Shown: positions 36,078-45,296, counted from the first letter of the stretch. The stretch is 64,000 bases of DNA from Martelella sp. AD-3 (GCF_001578105.1 NZ_CP014275.1:3724501-3788500), one strand, 5' to 3'. Notes: generated by a model not told the origin, from the letters alone. Numbers and translations: made by a program.

Positions 36078-36596
36078 ATGCTCCCCCGCTTCGTCACAGA
36101 CAATCGCCTCGTCATCAGCCTCGTCCTGGTGACGCTCGGCATGGCCGTCTCGGTGCTTTCGGCCCTCGGCTTCGAGCATATCGGCGGCTACATCCCCTGC
36201 CATCTCTGCCTTCTGGAGCGCAAACCCTATTATATCGGCGTGCCCGTCGGCATTGTCGGGCTGGTCGCCATCCGCTTCGGCGTCCTGCCGCGCCTCGTCG
36301 GCAGGCTTGCACTCATCGTCATTGCCGGGCTGATGGTCTGGGGCATGGTGATGGGCATCTATCATTCCGGCGTCGAATGGCACTGGTGGGCAGGACCTTC
36401 GGATTGCTCGGGCTCGCTTTCCGGCATGACCACCGATGCAAGCTCGCTGCTGGCCGATCTCAACCGCGTGACCGGCCCGAAATGCGACGAGGCGGCGCTG
36501 CGCGTGCTCGGCCTGTCCTTTGCCGGCTGGAACGTTGTCGTCAGCGTCATCATCGCGGCCATCGCGCTCTGGGGCGTCCGCAGGACGGCGCGGTAG
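36078..36596 (+). CDS. dsbB: Disulfide bond formation protein DsbB
   Basis: Inner-membrane quinone reductase that reoxidises periplasmic DsbA. 172 aa, four hydrophobic helices; the first periplasmic pair is PCHLC (Cys41, Cys44) and a second pair is formed by DCSG (about residue 110) and KCDE (about residue 136). ATG 36078 is preferred with AGGTG 8 nt upstream; GTG 36069 is in frame. Nearly abuts the YqaA-type gene, so co-transcription is likely. Confidence 0.9.
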   Translation: MLPRFVTDNRLVISLVLVTLGMAVSVLSALGFEHIGGYIPCHLCLLERKPYYIGVPVGIVGLVAIRFGVLPRLVGRLALIVIAGLMVWGMVMGIYHSGVEWHWWAGPSDCSGSLSGMTTDASSLLADLNRVTGPKCDEAALRVLGLSFAGWNVVVSVIIAAIALWGVRRTAR

Positions 36597-36701
36597 CGTC
36601 TGGCAGAAGTCCGGGCGTATTTTTCGCGCCCGGTCCCCTTGATCCTCACCCCGCTATAGCTTCTACATTCATCTCCATCGCAACCATGGAGGCAGCAAAG
36701 C

Positions 36702-37649
36702 ATGTCGGGGCATCATCACGCGCACGGTCACGGCGGCCACGAGGGGCATGGCGGGCACGGGCATTCTCATGCGCCGAAAAGCTTCGGCCGCGCCTTTGCC
36801 ATCGGCATTTCCCTCAACATCATCTATGTGGCGCTGGAGGCGGTTTTCGGCGTCATCACCGGGTCGCTGGCGCTTCTGGCCGATGCCGGGCACAATCTCT
36901 CCGACGTTCTGGGGCTCGTGCTGGCCTGGGGGGCAATCTGGCTGGCGGCGAAACCGCCCGGCGGCATCCGCACCTATGGCTTCAAGCGCGCGCCGATCCT
37001 GGCCTCCCTTGCCAACGCCATCATCCTGATCGTTGCCGTGGGCGCCATCAGCTGGGAGGCGATCGGCCGGTTCTTCACGCCCGAACCGATCGAGACCGGC
37101 ACGGTGATCTGGGTCGCGGCCGCCGGCGTTCTGGTCAACGGCTTCACCGCCTATCTGTTTGCCTCCGGCAGCAAGTCAGACATCAATATTCGTGGCGCCT
37201 ACCTGCACATGGCCGCAGATGCCGCCGTGACCGTCGGCGTCATCGTCGCGGCCATCGTCATCGGCTTTACCGGCTGGGACTGGATCGACCCGGCCGTCAG
37301 CCTCGTCATCGGCTTCGTCATTCTCGTGGGGACCTGGGGCCTCTTGCGCGATTCCACCCGGCTCGCCATGGACGCGGTGCCCGCCGGCATCGACATTGAC
37401 GACGTGCGCCAGTTTCTCGAAGGGGCCGAAGGCGTCGATGAGGTCCACGACCTCCATATCTGGGCGCTCAGCACCACCGAAACGGCGCTGACGGCGCATA
37501 TCGTCTGCGCCGAGGGCTATCACCGCCCGCTGCTCGCCACGCTCCCCGAAGAATTGCGGGAGCATTTCGAGATCGGCCATACCACACTGCAGATCGAAAC
37601 CGCAGACACGGCCGAAAAATGCAGGCTGCGTCCGCCGGACGTGGTCTAG
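36702..37649 (+). CDS. Cation diffusion facilitator, zinc-type exporter
   Basis: Inner-membrane divalent cation/proton antiporter (315 aa). The first 24 residues are extremely His-rich (ten His), a metal-collecting tail. Six helices include the metal site of TM2 (LADAGHNLSD) and of TM5 (HMAADAAVTVG), followed by the cytoplasmic regulatory domain (VDEVHDLHIWALSTTETALTAH). The pattern matches CzcD/ZitB zinc exporters. The TAG stop is part of the TCTAGA that begins a rhizobial repeat. Confidence 0.92.
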   Translation: MSGHHHAHGHGGHEGHGGHGHSHAPKSFGRAFAIGISLNIIYVALEAVFGVITGSLALLADAGHNLSDVLGLVLAWGAIWLAAKPPGGIRTYGFKRAPILASLANAIILIVAVGAISWEAIGRFFTPEPIETGTVIWVAAAGVLVNGFTAYLFASGSKSDINIRGAYLHMAADAAVTVGVIVAAIVIGFTGWDWIDPAVSLVIGFVILVGTWGLLRDSTRLAMDAVPAGIDIDDVRQFLEGAEGVDEVHDLHIWALSTTETALTAHIVCAEGYHRPLLATLPEELREHFEIGHTTLQIETADTAEKCRLRPPDVV

Positions 37650-37763
37650 AGCGCTTCCAGGGCATTTCGCAGTCGGATGGTACCATCTGACGCCCGCGAA
37701 AATGCGCCGAAACAAATGGGCAGCGTGATTCCGCGTTTCCATGAAAGGCGGAACCGATCTAGA
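37645..37763. repeat. Rhizobial palindromic repeat joining two convergent genes
   Basis: A 119-bp element bounded by TCTAGA at both ends (37645-37650 and 37758-37763), containing the perfect 12-bp palindrome GATGGTACCATC (37676-37687) and the AGAGCGCTTCC start common to dispersed Rhizobiaceae repeats. Each terminal TCTAGA supplies the TAG stop codon of the neighbouring gene: the CDF exporter on the left and the ABC ATPase on the right. It likely forms the bidirectional transcript end. Confidence 0.65.
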
Positions 37764-38826
37764 CGCGATCTCCGTCCCGATCAAAGAAGTGGAGACGGTC
37801 GGGCGGAAGCGACACCGTGATCTCGCCATCGAACCGAAGCGCGGCCCGGTCCTGGGTGAACATCTTGAGATCCTGACCGCCGACGTCGAGATGCACGATG
37901 ATACCAAAGCCGGTCGGCTCAATGAGTTGGGTTTCGGCGGTGACAGCAGCGCTTTCGGCCGAACGGACGACATGTTCCGGGCGGATGCCAAGCGTCATTG
38001 CGCTGCCATCCTCCATGCCGGGGCGCACAGGGAGCGCCACCTCGACGCCCCGATCAAGCGCCAGCACCGGTCCGCTCTCCTTCAATCGCAACTGCCCCTC
38101 AAGAAAGTTCATGCCGGGCGAGCCGATGAAGCCCGCGACAAAACGGTTGACCGGACGGTCATAGAGATCGAGCGGGCTTCCCACCTGCTGGACGATGCCG
38201 CCATTCATGGCGACGATCCGGTCGGCAAGCGTCATCGCCTCGATCTGGTCGTGGGTCACATAGATCGAGGTGGCGCCGATATTCTTGTGGAGCTGCTTGA
38301 TTTCGGCGCGCATCTGTTCGCGCAGGCGCGCGTCCAGGTTCGACAGCGGCTCGTCGAACAGGAAGGCCTTCGGCTCTCGCACGATGGCGCGCCCCATGGC
38401 GACGCGCTGGCGCTGGCCGCCGGACAGCGCGCGCGGGCGGCGTTCGAGCAGCGGATCGAGGCCGAGGATCGTCGCCGCCCTGCCGACCACGGCCTTGATG
38501 GTTTCGCGCGGCGTTCGGCGCAGGCGCAGGCTGTAGCTCATATTGTCGGCGACGCTCATATGCGGATAAAGCGCGTAGGACTGGAACACCATCGCGATAT
38601 CGCGATCCTTGGGCGCCAGGTCGTTGACCCGCCTGCCGGCAATGGCGATATCGCCGCCGGTGATCTCCTCAAGCCCGGCAATCATGCGCAACAACGTCGA
38701 CTTTCCGCAGCCCGAGGGGCCGACCAGAACCACAAACTCACCGTCTTCGATGTTGAGGTCGACGCCGTGCAGCACCGGGGTCCTGCCATAGCTCTTGCGC
38801 ACGTCCGAGATATCGATGGAAGCCAT
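37759..38826 (-). CDS. Sugar-type ABC ATPase (UgpC/MalK class) of the PLP-lyase operon
   Basis: 355 aa: Walker A GPSGCGKS (36-43), LSGGQ (134-138), Walker B AFLFDEP (154-160), C-terminal regulatory domain with TLGIRPEHVV. Last gene of a six-gene minus-strand operon. The class is that of carbohydrate importers, although the linked enzyme is a trans-sulfuration-type PLP protein. Confidence 0.9.
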   Translation of the reverse strand: MASIDISDVRKSYGRTPVLHGVDLNIEDGEFVVLVGPSGCGKSTLLRMIAGLEEITGGDIAIAGRRVNDLAPKDRDIAMVFQSYALYPHMSVADNMSYSLRLRRTPRETIKAVVGRAATILGLDPLLERRPRALSGGQRQRVAMGRAIVREPKAFLFDEPLSNLDARLREQMRAEIKQLHKNIGATSIYVTHDQIEAMTLADRIVAMNGGIVQQVGSPLDLYDRPVNRFVAGFIGSPGMNFLEGQLRLKESGPVLALDRGVEVALPVRPGMEDGSAMTLGIRPEHVVRSAESAAVTAETQLIEPTGFGIIVHLDVGGQDLKMFTQDRAALRFDGEITVSLPPDRLHFFDRDGDRV

Positions 38827-38838
38827 TTGGAAATCCTT

Positions 38839-39672
38839 TCAGCCTTTGACGGCGCCGGCAGTGAGGCCTTTGACGAGATAGCGCTGGATAGCCAGGAAGA
38901 AGATGCAGGCGGGAATGAGCGCGAGCACGCCGGCGGCCATCATCTGACCGAAGTCGACGGAGAACTTGGACACGAAGGTGAGGAGGCCGACCGGAAAGGT
39001 CGCCGCGCTGTTGCCCGAAATCAGCATCAGGGCAAACAGGAGCTCGCTCCAGGCTGCGGTGAAGACGAAACCGAGCGTGGCGGCAATGCCCGGCAGGGTG
39101 AGCGGCAGGATGATCTGGCGGAACGCCTTGAACCGCGTCGCCCCGTCGATCATCGCCGCTTCCTCGAGATCCTTGGGAATGCCATCGAAGAAGGATTGCA
39201 TCAGGAAGGTGGCGAAGGGCACGTTGAAGGCGGTGTAGACGATGATGAGGCCCGCCAGCGTGTCGGTCAGCCCGAGCGGCGACAGAAGCTTGAAAATCGG
39301 CGCCACCAGCATGACCAGAGGAAACATCTGGGTGATCAGCATCAGCGCCACGATCCAGTATTTGGTCTTGAAGGCAAAGCGCGACAGCGCGTAGCCGGCG
39401 AGCGAGGCAACGATGGTGACGGCGATCGCCGTGGAGCCCGAAACGATGACGCTGTTTCTGAAGAACAGCGGGAAATCGGAATGACGCAGCACGAAGTCGA
39501 AATGTTCGAACGTCATGCGCGATGGCCACATCCGGACCCCTTCGCTGTAAAGCAGCCTGTTGGGCGTTACCGCCACTTTCAACAGCCAGTAGAGCGGGAA
39601 CAGCGCAAAGGCGACATAGGCGAGGATTGCGAGGCGGTGGGCTGCCGTGAGGGCTATTCTTTTCGGTCGCAT
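38839..39672 (-). CDS. Sugar-type ABC permease, MalG class
   Basis: 277-aa inner-membrane protein with six hydrophobic segments, coupling loop LEEAAMIDGATRFKAFRQII, and the TAGAVKG C-terminus of this class. It lies 4 bp downstream of the MalF-type gene and 12 bp upstream of the ATPase gene. Confidence 0.9.
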   Translation of the reverse strand: MRPKRIALTAAHRLAILAYVAFALFPLYWLLKVAVTPNRLLYSEGVRMWPSRMTFEHFDFVLRHSDFPLFFRNSVIVSGSTAIAVTIVASLAGYALSRFAFKTKYWIVALMLITQMFPLVMLVAPIFKLLSPLGLTDTLAGLIIVYTAFNVPFATFLMQSFFDGIPKDLEEAAMIDGATRFKAFRQIILPLTLPGIAATLGFVFTAAWSELLFALMLISGNSAATFPVGLLTFVSKFSVDFGQMMAAGVLALIPACIFFLAIQRYLVKGLTAGAVKG

Positions 39673-39676
39673 CGTC

Positions 39677-40600
39677 TCAGCCCTTGTTCAGCAATGTCTG
39701 GCGCAAAAGGATGATCAGCAGGGCATAGGCCAGAAGCAGCACCAGCAGCACGAGCGCAATCGCCGAGGCATAGCCGAAATCGAGCTTGCGGAAGGCCTGG
39801 GTGAAGATGTAGCTCGCGACGATCTGCGTCCGGTTGGCCGGCCCGCCGGATGTCATCACCACGATCAGATCGGCGAAGTTGGCGATCCAGACCGTGCGCA
39901 GCAGGATGGTGATCGCCATGGTCGGCGCCAGAAACGGCAGGGTGATGGACAGGAACCGCTGCACCGGGCCGGCGCCGTCAATGGCCGCCGCCTCGTAGAG
40001 GTCGCGCGGGATCGACTGGAGCGCCGCCAGCATGGTGATGGCGAAGAAGGGGATGCCCCACCAGACATTGGCGGCGATCGGTCCCCACATGGCAAGGGCG
40101 GGGTCGGAGAGGATGTTTTCCGGTTCGGCCATCAGGCCGAGCGCGTGAAACCAGTGCGGCAGCGGACCGATGACCGGATTGAAGAGCCAGGCCCAGTTGA
40201 GGCCGGCGAGAAAGGTGGGCACGGCCCAGGGCAGGAAGACCAGCGCCTGAACCAGGCCGCGTCCGTAAAACGGCTTGTCGAGCAGGAGCGCCAGGATGAG
40301 ACCGAGGACAAACTGCAGGAAAACGGATGCTCCGGTCCACCACAGCGTGTTGCCGAGCGCACGACGAAAGGCCTTGTCCCCGGCAAGCGCGTGGAAGTGA
40401 TCAAGCCCGATGAAGCCGCCCGAAAACGGATTGAGAAGCTGGATATCGCGGAAGGCATAGGAAATGCCCACGACAAGCGGAACCAGGATCACCGCGGCGA
40501 TCAGAAAGAGCGCCGGAGCGCTGTAGAGATAGGGCTCGAAAAACGCGCTTGCCCGCTTCGCCAGTGGCTTTCTGGCACGGTTGTCCACCGCGTCGGTCAT
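39677..40600 (-). CDS. Sugar-type ABC permease, MalF class
   Basis: 307-aa inner-membrane protein: hydrophilic N-terminal tail of about 20 residues, six helices, coupling loop LYEAAAIDGAGPVQRFLSIT. A long stem-loop (40635-40660) separates it from the binding-protein gene upstream. Confidence 0.9.
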   Translation of the reverse strand: MTDAVDNRARKPLAKRASAFFEPYLYSAPALFLIAAVILVPLVVGISYAFRDIQLLNPFSGGFIGLDHFHALAGDKAFRRALGNTLWWTGASVFLQFVLGLILALLLDKPFYGRGLVQALVFLPWAVPTFLAGLNWAWLFNPVIGPLPHWFHALGLMAEPENILSDPALAMWGPIAANVWWGIPFFAITMLAALQSIPRDLYEAAAIDGAGPVQRFLSITLPFLAPTMAITILLRTVWIANFADLIVVMTSGGPANRTQIVASYIFTQAFRKLDFGYASAIALVLLVLLLAYALLIILLRQTLLNKG

Positions 40601-40634
40601 CGTCTGTCCTTTGAATGATCGAAGAAAGGCGCCA

Positions 40635-40660
40635 GCCGGCTGCGGTCTCCCGCAGCCGGC
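40635..40660 (-). terminator. Stem-loop between binding-protein and permease genes
   Basis: A perfect 11-bp GC-rich stem (GCCGGCTGCGG / CCGCAGCCGGC) with loop TCTC, 12 bp after the binding-protein stop. No U-run follows on the minus transcript. Confidence 0.65.
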
Positions 40661-40672
40661 CGCACGGATACG

Positions 40673-41926
40673 TTATCTGGCGAGGTGCTTCTTCTGCGCC
40701 TTGGTCAGGTAGTCGGCCCACTCATCGGCCATTTCCTGCGCGGTGATTTCGCCGAGCAGGGCCTGCTGCGAGGTCGAGATGGACAGCGAATCCTTGAAGA
40801 AGCCGAATTCCTCGAGATAGGTCGGCATCACGGTCGGCACGGCATCCGGGTCGTTCAGCTCCTCGAACCAGCCGGCAAACTGAGGGCTGTCATAGAAGGG
40901 GTCCTCCTCGGCTGCCCTCTGCACGGGAAGCGCGCCGGTGCGCTTGTTCCAGGCGATATTGCCTTCCGGGCCCTCGAGCGTTGCGATCAGCTTCCAGGCG
41001 AGGTCCTTGTTCTCGGAGGCCGACATCATCGACCAGCCGGCATAGCCGATGGTCGGGAAGGTCTTTCCGGACGGCCCCTTCGGCATGGTCGTCACGCCGT
41101 AATCGCTCTCGTCCATGTGCTCGGCAATGGCGATCAGCGCATCGGGGTCCTGGTCCAGGAAGGCACAGGTGCCGGAATAGAAGCCGGCGACGATCTCGTT
41201 GAAGCCCCAGTTGACCGAATCCTTCGGCGCGTAGCCGTTCTGATAGAGGTCGATCAGCCACTGGAAGCCCTCGACCCACCCCTCCTGATTGGCCGTGGAG
41301 GTGCCGTCTTCCTCGAAGAATACGTTGGAGCCGGCCATGTCGGCGCCGTACATCAGCCAGCCATTCAGCCCGCCGGCACCGCCGCGCAGGCAGTAGCCGT
41401 ATTTGCCGTCCAGTTCGGAGATCTTCGCCGAGGCTTCCGTGAATTCGGCAAGCGTGGTCGGCGGCTCGGAGATGCCGGCGGCTTCCAGCAGGTTCTTGTA
41501 GTAGAACATGGCGCGCAGATAAAAGCCGTAGGGCAGCATGTAGGCCGTGCCGTCAACCTCGCGACCGAGCTCCAGCGCCCGGTCCGTCAGGTCATCGGTA
41601 TATTCCCAGTCGGCGAGATAGGGCTCGAGGCTTTCCAGCATGCCGTTATTGGCATAAAGCGAAACCCAGGAATCCGGCATCTCGACCACATCTGGAATAT
41701 TGCCGGCGGAGACCATGGTGGCGAACTTCTGGAAGGCCTCGCCCCAGGGCAACGAAATGATCTCGACATCGGTACCCGGATTGGCTTCCTCGAAACGCGC
41801 GACGATTGATTCCAGCGTTTCGGTTCTGGCCGGGCTGGTGATGACCTCGACCAGGATGAGCGTTTCGGCATGGGCGGCAGACGCCATGAGCGCCGAAAGG
41901 CATGTGGCTGTAAGCAGTTTCTTCAT
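40673..41926 (-). CDS. Family-1 ABC solute-binding protein of the PLP-lyase operon
   Basis: Periplasmic binding protein (417 aa) of the sugar-type family 1. Signal peptide of about 20 residues ends ASAAHA. Mature features are ETLESIVARFEEANPGTDVEIISLPWGEAFQKFATMVSAG, PDVVEMPDSWVSLYANNGML and IGYAGWSMMSASENKDLAWKLI, the usual domain-1 and hinge elements. ATG 41926 (MKKLLTA) is preferred with GGGGAA 7 nt upstream; ATG 41932 is too close to that site. Ligand unknown; the neighbouring PLP enzyme suggests a sulfur- or amino-bearing compound. Confidence 0.9.
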   Translation of the reverse strand: MKKLLTATCLSALMASAAHAETLILVEVITSPARTETLESIVARFEEANPGTDVEIISLPWGEAFQKFATMVSAGNIPDVVEMPDSWVSLYANNGMLESLEPYLADWEYTDDLTDRALELGREVDGTAYMLPYGFYLRAMFYYKNLLEAAGISEPPTTLAEFTEASAKISELDGKYGYCLRGGAGGLNGWLMYGADMAGSNVFFEEDGTSTANQEGWVEGFQWLIDLYQNGYAPKDSVNWGFNEIVAGFYSGTCAFLDQDPDALIAIAEHMDESDYGVTTMPKGPSGKTFPTIGYAGWSMMSASENKDLAWKLIATLEGPEGNIAWNKRTGALPVQRAAEEDPFYDSPQFAGWFEELNDPDAVPTVMPTYLEEFGFFKDSLSISTSQQALLGEITAQEMADEWADYLTKAQKKHLAR

Positions 41927-41965
41927 TTCCATTCCCCTTGCTTTTTGCTTCTATGCGTTGAAGTC

Positions 41966-43135
41966 TCAGTTTTTTGCGGCCTCGAAGGCCGCCTCGAGGT
42001 CGCGCCAGAGCGCTTCCGTGCCCTCCAGCCCGACATGAATGCGCACGGAGCGCGGATCGAGGCCGAAAGCGCGCGCCGAATTCGGCTGCGCCTTCTGCGC
42101 CAGAACCACCTCTCCGGGCACGATCAGGCTTTCATGACCGCCCCAGCTGACGCCGAGCTTGAACAGCGAGAGCCGGTCGCAGAAAGCCTTGATGTCGATG
42201 CGTTCGGAAAGGTGGAAGGAAAACAGGCCGGAGGTTCCGGAAAGCCCGGGCGGAAGCCGGTTTTTCAGACCCGGATGACAGACCTTGGTGACGTCCTCGC
42301 GGGCGGCGAGCCGCCTGGCGATTTCAAGCGCGGAGGCCTCATGCGCCTTCATCCGGATGGCAAGCGTTCTCAGTCCGCGCGTCAGAAGCCAGGCATCGAA
42401 GGGGGCAAGCTTGCCGCCGAGATAGGACAGCGCCTCCCCGCGCAGCCGCCCGACCAGCTCCTTCGAACCGGCGACGACGCCGGCGACGACATCGCTGTGG
42501 CCGGAGAGATATTTGGAGGCCGAATGGAGAACGAGATCGACGCCGAGCGTGACCGGCTGCTGGAAAACGGGGCTCGCCCAGGAATTGTCGATGACCGAGA
42601 GCGCGCCATGTTTCTTTGCAAGCGCCGCCAGCGCGCCGACGTCGTGAGCCTCCATTTCCCAGCTCGTCGGGCTTTCCATATAAAACAGCTTCGCGCCGGA
42701 CAGCGCCGCATCGACCGCTTCAAGGTCCAGCCCGTCCACATACTCGACCTCGATTTTCATACGCTTCAGGATGGTGCCGAACAGCCGGTAGGCATCGGGA
42801 TAGACGTTGCGCACGGCAACGATCCGGTCTCCCGGCTCGACGAAGGTGATGATCGCCGCCGAAATCGCCGCCATGCCGCTGGCAAAGCCCACCGCGTCCT
42901 CCGCCTTTTCCATGCGCGCCAGCATTTCCTCGAACACCCTGACCGTCGGGTTCGCGGCGCGCGAATAGACGAAACGCTCCTTCCGCCCGGCATAGGTGTC
43001 GAGCATCTCGTCGTAGTTCTCGAAGGTGAACAGCGATGTCTGCACGATCGGCGGAACGACGGCGGCGAAGGCATGGACCCCGTCATGAGCGCCGATCAGC
43101 GCGATTTCGTCGGCTTGGGAGAGGCCGTCATTCAT
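41966..43135 (-). CDS. Trans-sulfuration family PLP enzyme (cystathionine/methionine gamma-lyase-like)
   Basis: Cytoplasmic PLP enzyme (389 aa) of the Cys/Met metabolism family. PLP lysine is in LHSASKYLSGHSD (Lys208); the ring-stacking and N1-binding parts are NVYPDAYRLF (Tyr112, Tyr116) and VIDNSWASP (Asp183); YSRAANPT near residue 57 is the intersubunit phosphate motif. The usual glycines in the YGGTYRLF-type loop are replaced by Pro-Asp-Ala, and a Trp replaces the usual Thr in DNTWAT-type motifs, which hints at altered substrate choice. It is flanked by the FadR regulator (ATGA overlap) and an ABC importer, so it probably cleaves the imported compound. Confidence 0.88.
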   Translation of the reverse strand: MNDGLSQADEIALIGAHDGVHAFAAVVPPIVQTSLFTFENYDEMLDTYAGRKERFVYSRAANPTVRVFEEMLARMEKAEDAVGFASGMAAISAAIITFVEPGDRIVAVRNVYPDAYRLFGTILKRMKIEVEYVDGLDLEAVDAALSGAKLFYMESPTSWEMEAHDVGALAALAKKHGALSVIDNSWASPVFQQPVTLGVDLVLHSASKYLSGHSDVVAGVVAGSKELVGRLRGEALSYLGGKLAPFDAWLLTRGLRTLAIRMKAHEASALEIARRLAAREDVTKVCHPGLKNRLPPGLSGTSGLFSFHLSERIDIKAFCDRLSLFKLGVSWGGHESLIVPGEVVLAQKAQPNSARAFGLDPRSVRIHVGLEGTEALWRDLEAAFEAAKN

Positions 43136-43845
43136 TTGGACATTTCCTTGATGTCTTCCTCGACGACGTCGAGGATCTTCAGTGTTTCCCGCCGCGCGGC
43201 CTCGGTATCCTGGGCGACGATGGCGTTGAACAAGGTGCGGTGATAGGGAAAGGAGCGGCGGGCGAAATCCGGGCGGTCGAAGGGCTCGGCCCAGAATTTC
43301 TCGAACGCCTCGCGCATTTGCTCCAGAAGCTGACGGAACAGGGGATTGTGCGTGGCATCGTAGATCGCCAGATGCAGTTCAAGGTCTTCCGGCCCGGACG
43401 TGCCCTTGGACAGGTGCACGCGCTCCATCGCGTCGAGCTTTTCCTCGATGATCTTCAGGTCCGCGGCGGTGCGGCGCCGCGCGGCCGCCATGGCGGCCTC
43501 CGCCTCGATGCCGCGACGCACTTCAAGCGTCTGCAGCAAAGCGTCACGGAGATTGACCGCATTGAGGGACAACGGCATGTGGATTGTGGCCGATGAGATC
43601 GGCTTGAGCAGAAAGGTGCCGCTGCCCTTGCGGGTCTCCATCACGCCGAGCGACTGGAAATGCCGGATCACCTCGCGAATGGTCGAACGCCCGACGCCGA
43701 GCGCCGCCATCAGTTCGCGTTCGGCCGGGATACGGTCGCCGGGCTTCAAGCCCGAGCGCGACACGTAGTCTACCAGTGCGTCGGCGACCTGTCGAACGCG
43801 GCTTACCGGCGCAAGCGGCATCATGGCGGGCTTGTCATCGTTCAT
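43132..43845 (-). CDS. GntR/FadR-family regulator
   Basis: 237-aa regulator with the winged helix GDRIPAERELMAALGVGRSTIREVIRHFQSLGVMETRKGSGTF and an FCD ligand domain carrying the metal-site residues in DLELHLAIYDATHN and FPYHRTLFNAIV. First gene of the minus-strand operon PLP enzyme, binding protein, permeases and ATPase; its stop overlaps the PLP gene start by 4 bp. A GTCTGAC palindrome lies about 145 bp upstream of its start. Confidence 0.9.
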   Translation of the reverse strand: MNDDKPAMMPLAPVSRVRQVADALVDYVSRSGLKPGDRIPAERELMAALGVGRSTIREVIRHFQSLGVMETRKGSGTFLLKPISSATIHMPLSLNAVNLRDALLQTLEVRRGIEAEAAMAAARRRTAADLKIIEEKLDAMERVHLSKGTSGPEDLELHLAIYDATHNPLFRQLLEQMREAFEKFWAEPFDRPDFARRSFPYHRTLFNAIVAQDTEAARRETLKILDVVEEDIKEMSK

Positions 43846-43986
43846 GCGTCAGCCATCTTGCCGGGAAGGCACAGGAAACCGCTCCCGCAACGGCAATGCC
43901 CTGCGCGGCGCCAGACGGAGCAAGCCCCGTTTCAGACCGGTTTCCCCAAGAAGCCTTTCGGCGTTCCCCTATTATTGGTTGTTAAA

Positions 43987-43999
43987 TTGGTCTGACATC
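43987..43999. promoter_or_regulatory. Candidate FadR-type operator
   Basis: TTGGTCTGACATC contains the perfect 7-bp palindrome GTCTGAC (43990-43996), like the GTnnnAC core of GntR/FadR sites. It lies in the 404-bp region (43846-44249) shared with the divergent LacI gene; the rest of that region holds promoters and a half operator (44175-44187). Confidence 0.5.
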
Positions 44000-44173
44000 A
44001 TAGCAAAGCAAACGGCGCGCGCTGTCAAGAGGCGAAACGATGACCTCCCGGTCTGCCGCCGCGCGGCAAAACCGTTTCGACACCTCGCGGCTCGAAGCGG
44101 TCTTGCCCGGAACGCCGGTTTGCGGATGCCGGCATTCCTCGCTTGACAGTCTCCAATGTCTGTGCAAATTTGA

Positions 44174-44187
44174 TTGCGCAAACGATA
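44174..44187. promoter_or_regulatory. Candidate LacI operator half before the arabinoside regulator
   Basis: Contains TTGCGCAA (44174-44181) and TGCGCAAACGATA, which recurs as TGCGCAAACGTTA within the near-perfect operator at 45374-45393, exactly 1200 bp downstream. Likely the regulator's own control site. Confidence 0.45.
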
Positions 44188-44249
44188 AACCAATGGTGAG
44201 ATAACGCTTGCTCATGGTATTTAATTGTTTGCCTCAGGGAGGACGAACC

Positions 44250-45296
44250 GTGGCGGACAGGGTCTCGAAGCTGCAATCGGCAAGCGCTTACCAGCGCGCC
44301 ACGATCCGTGATGTCGCGGCGAAGTCCAATGTCAGCGTGACGACCGCCTCGCGCGCACTCAACGGCACGGGCCGCATGTCGGACGAAACCCGCGCACGCG
44401 TGCGCTCCGCCGCCGCAGAGCTTGACTACAGGCCGAACTCGATCGCCCGCGGCCTCGTCCAGCAGCGCTCCTTCACGCTCGGCCTTCTGACGAACGACAC
44501 GTACGGACGCTTCACATTGCCGGTGGCCGCCGGCCTTTCCGCCGCCATGGCAGACCGCGGGGTTTCGGTTTTTCTCAGCGCCGGAAAATACGAGCCCGAA
44601 AGCCTGAAACTCAATCTCGGCGCCATGGAAGAGAAGCGGGTCGACGGGCTGGTGATAACCGGCAAGCGCATTGATCGCGGCCTGCCGATCGACCTGCCGC
44701 CGCTCGGCATGCCGGTCGTTTATGTCTATGCCGCCGCGCCGGAGGGAGCGGTCAGCTTCGTGCCCAACGACACCAACGCGGCGCAGGATGCGGTGCGGCA
44801 CCTGATCGGTCTCGGACGCCGGAAGATCGCGCATATCACCGGGCCGCTGGACTTCAAGGCCGCGCATCTGCGCGAAGCCGGGTGGCGCGCCGCCCTGGAA
44901 GAGGCCGGGCTCGCCCCCTTCGGAAAGGCGATCTTCTCGGCCTGGACGGAAGCGCACGGCTACGACACAGCGCATGCGCTGATCGAGGCCGGAGAGCGTC
45001 CGGATGCGATCTTCTGCGGCAACGACCAGATCGCCCGCGGCGTGATCGACGCCTTCGCATTGATGGGTATTCGCGTGCCGGACGACATCGCGATTGTCGG
45101 CTTCGACAATTGGGAAGTCTTTGCCAAGGCGACGCGACCGCCGTTGACCACGGTGGATATGGGCCTTCCGGGCCTCGGGAGAAGCGCGGGTCTTGCGCTT
45201 CTCGACATGATTGACGGCAAGGAGGTCGAGCCGGGCGTGCGCGAAACGCCCTGCAGGCTCGTCGTCAGACAATCCTGCGGCGCAAGACCGGACTGA
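44250..45296 (+). CDS. LacI-family regulator of the arabinoside operon
   Basis: 348-aa regulator: helix-turn-helix ATIRDVAAKSNVSVTTASRALNGTGRMS, hinge YRPNSIARGLVQQ, sensor domain with HLIGLGRRKIAHITGP and VGFDNWEVFAKATRPPLTTVDM. GTG 44250 (MADRVSK) is chosen because GGGAGGA lies 6 nt upstream; ATG 44208 and 44214 are in frame without a good site. Upstream of and codirectional with the GH127/ABC operon, with a shared operator motif before both. Confidence 0.9.
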   Translation: MADRVSKLQSASAYQRATIRDVAAKSNVSVTTASRALNGTGRMSDETRARVRSAAAELDYRPNSIARGLVQQRSFTLGLLTNDTYGRFTLPVAAGLSAAMADRGVSVFLSAGKYEPESLKLNLGAMEEKRVDGLVITGKRIDRGLPIDLPPLGMPVVYVYAAAPEGAVSFVPNDTNAAQDAVRHLIGLGRRKIAHITGPLDFKAAHLREAGWRAALEEAGLAPFGKAIFSAWTEAHGYDTAHALIEAGERPDAIFCGNDQIARGVIDAFALMGIRVPDDIAIVGFDNWEVFAKATRPPLTTVDMGLPGLGRSAGLALLDMIDGKEVEPGVRETPCRLVVRQSCGARPD

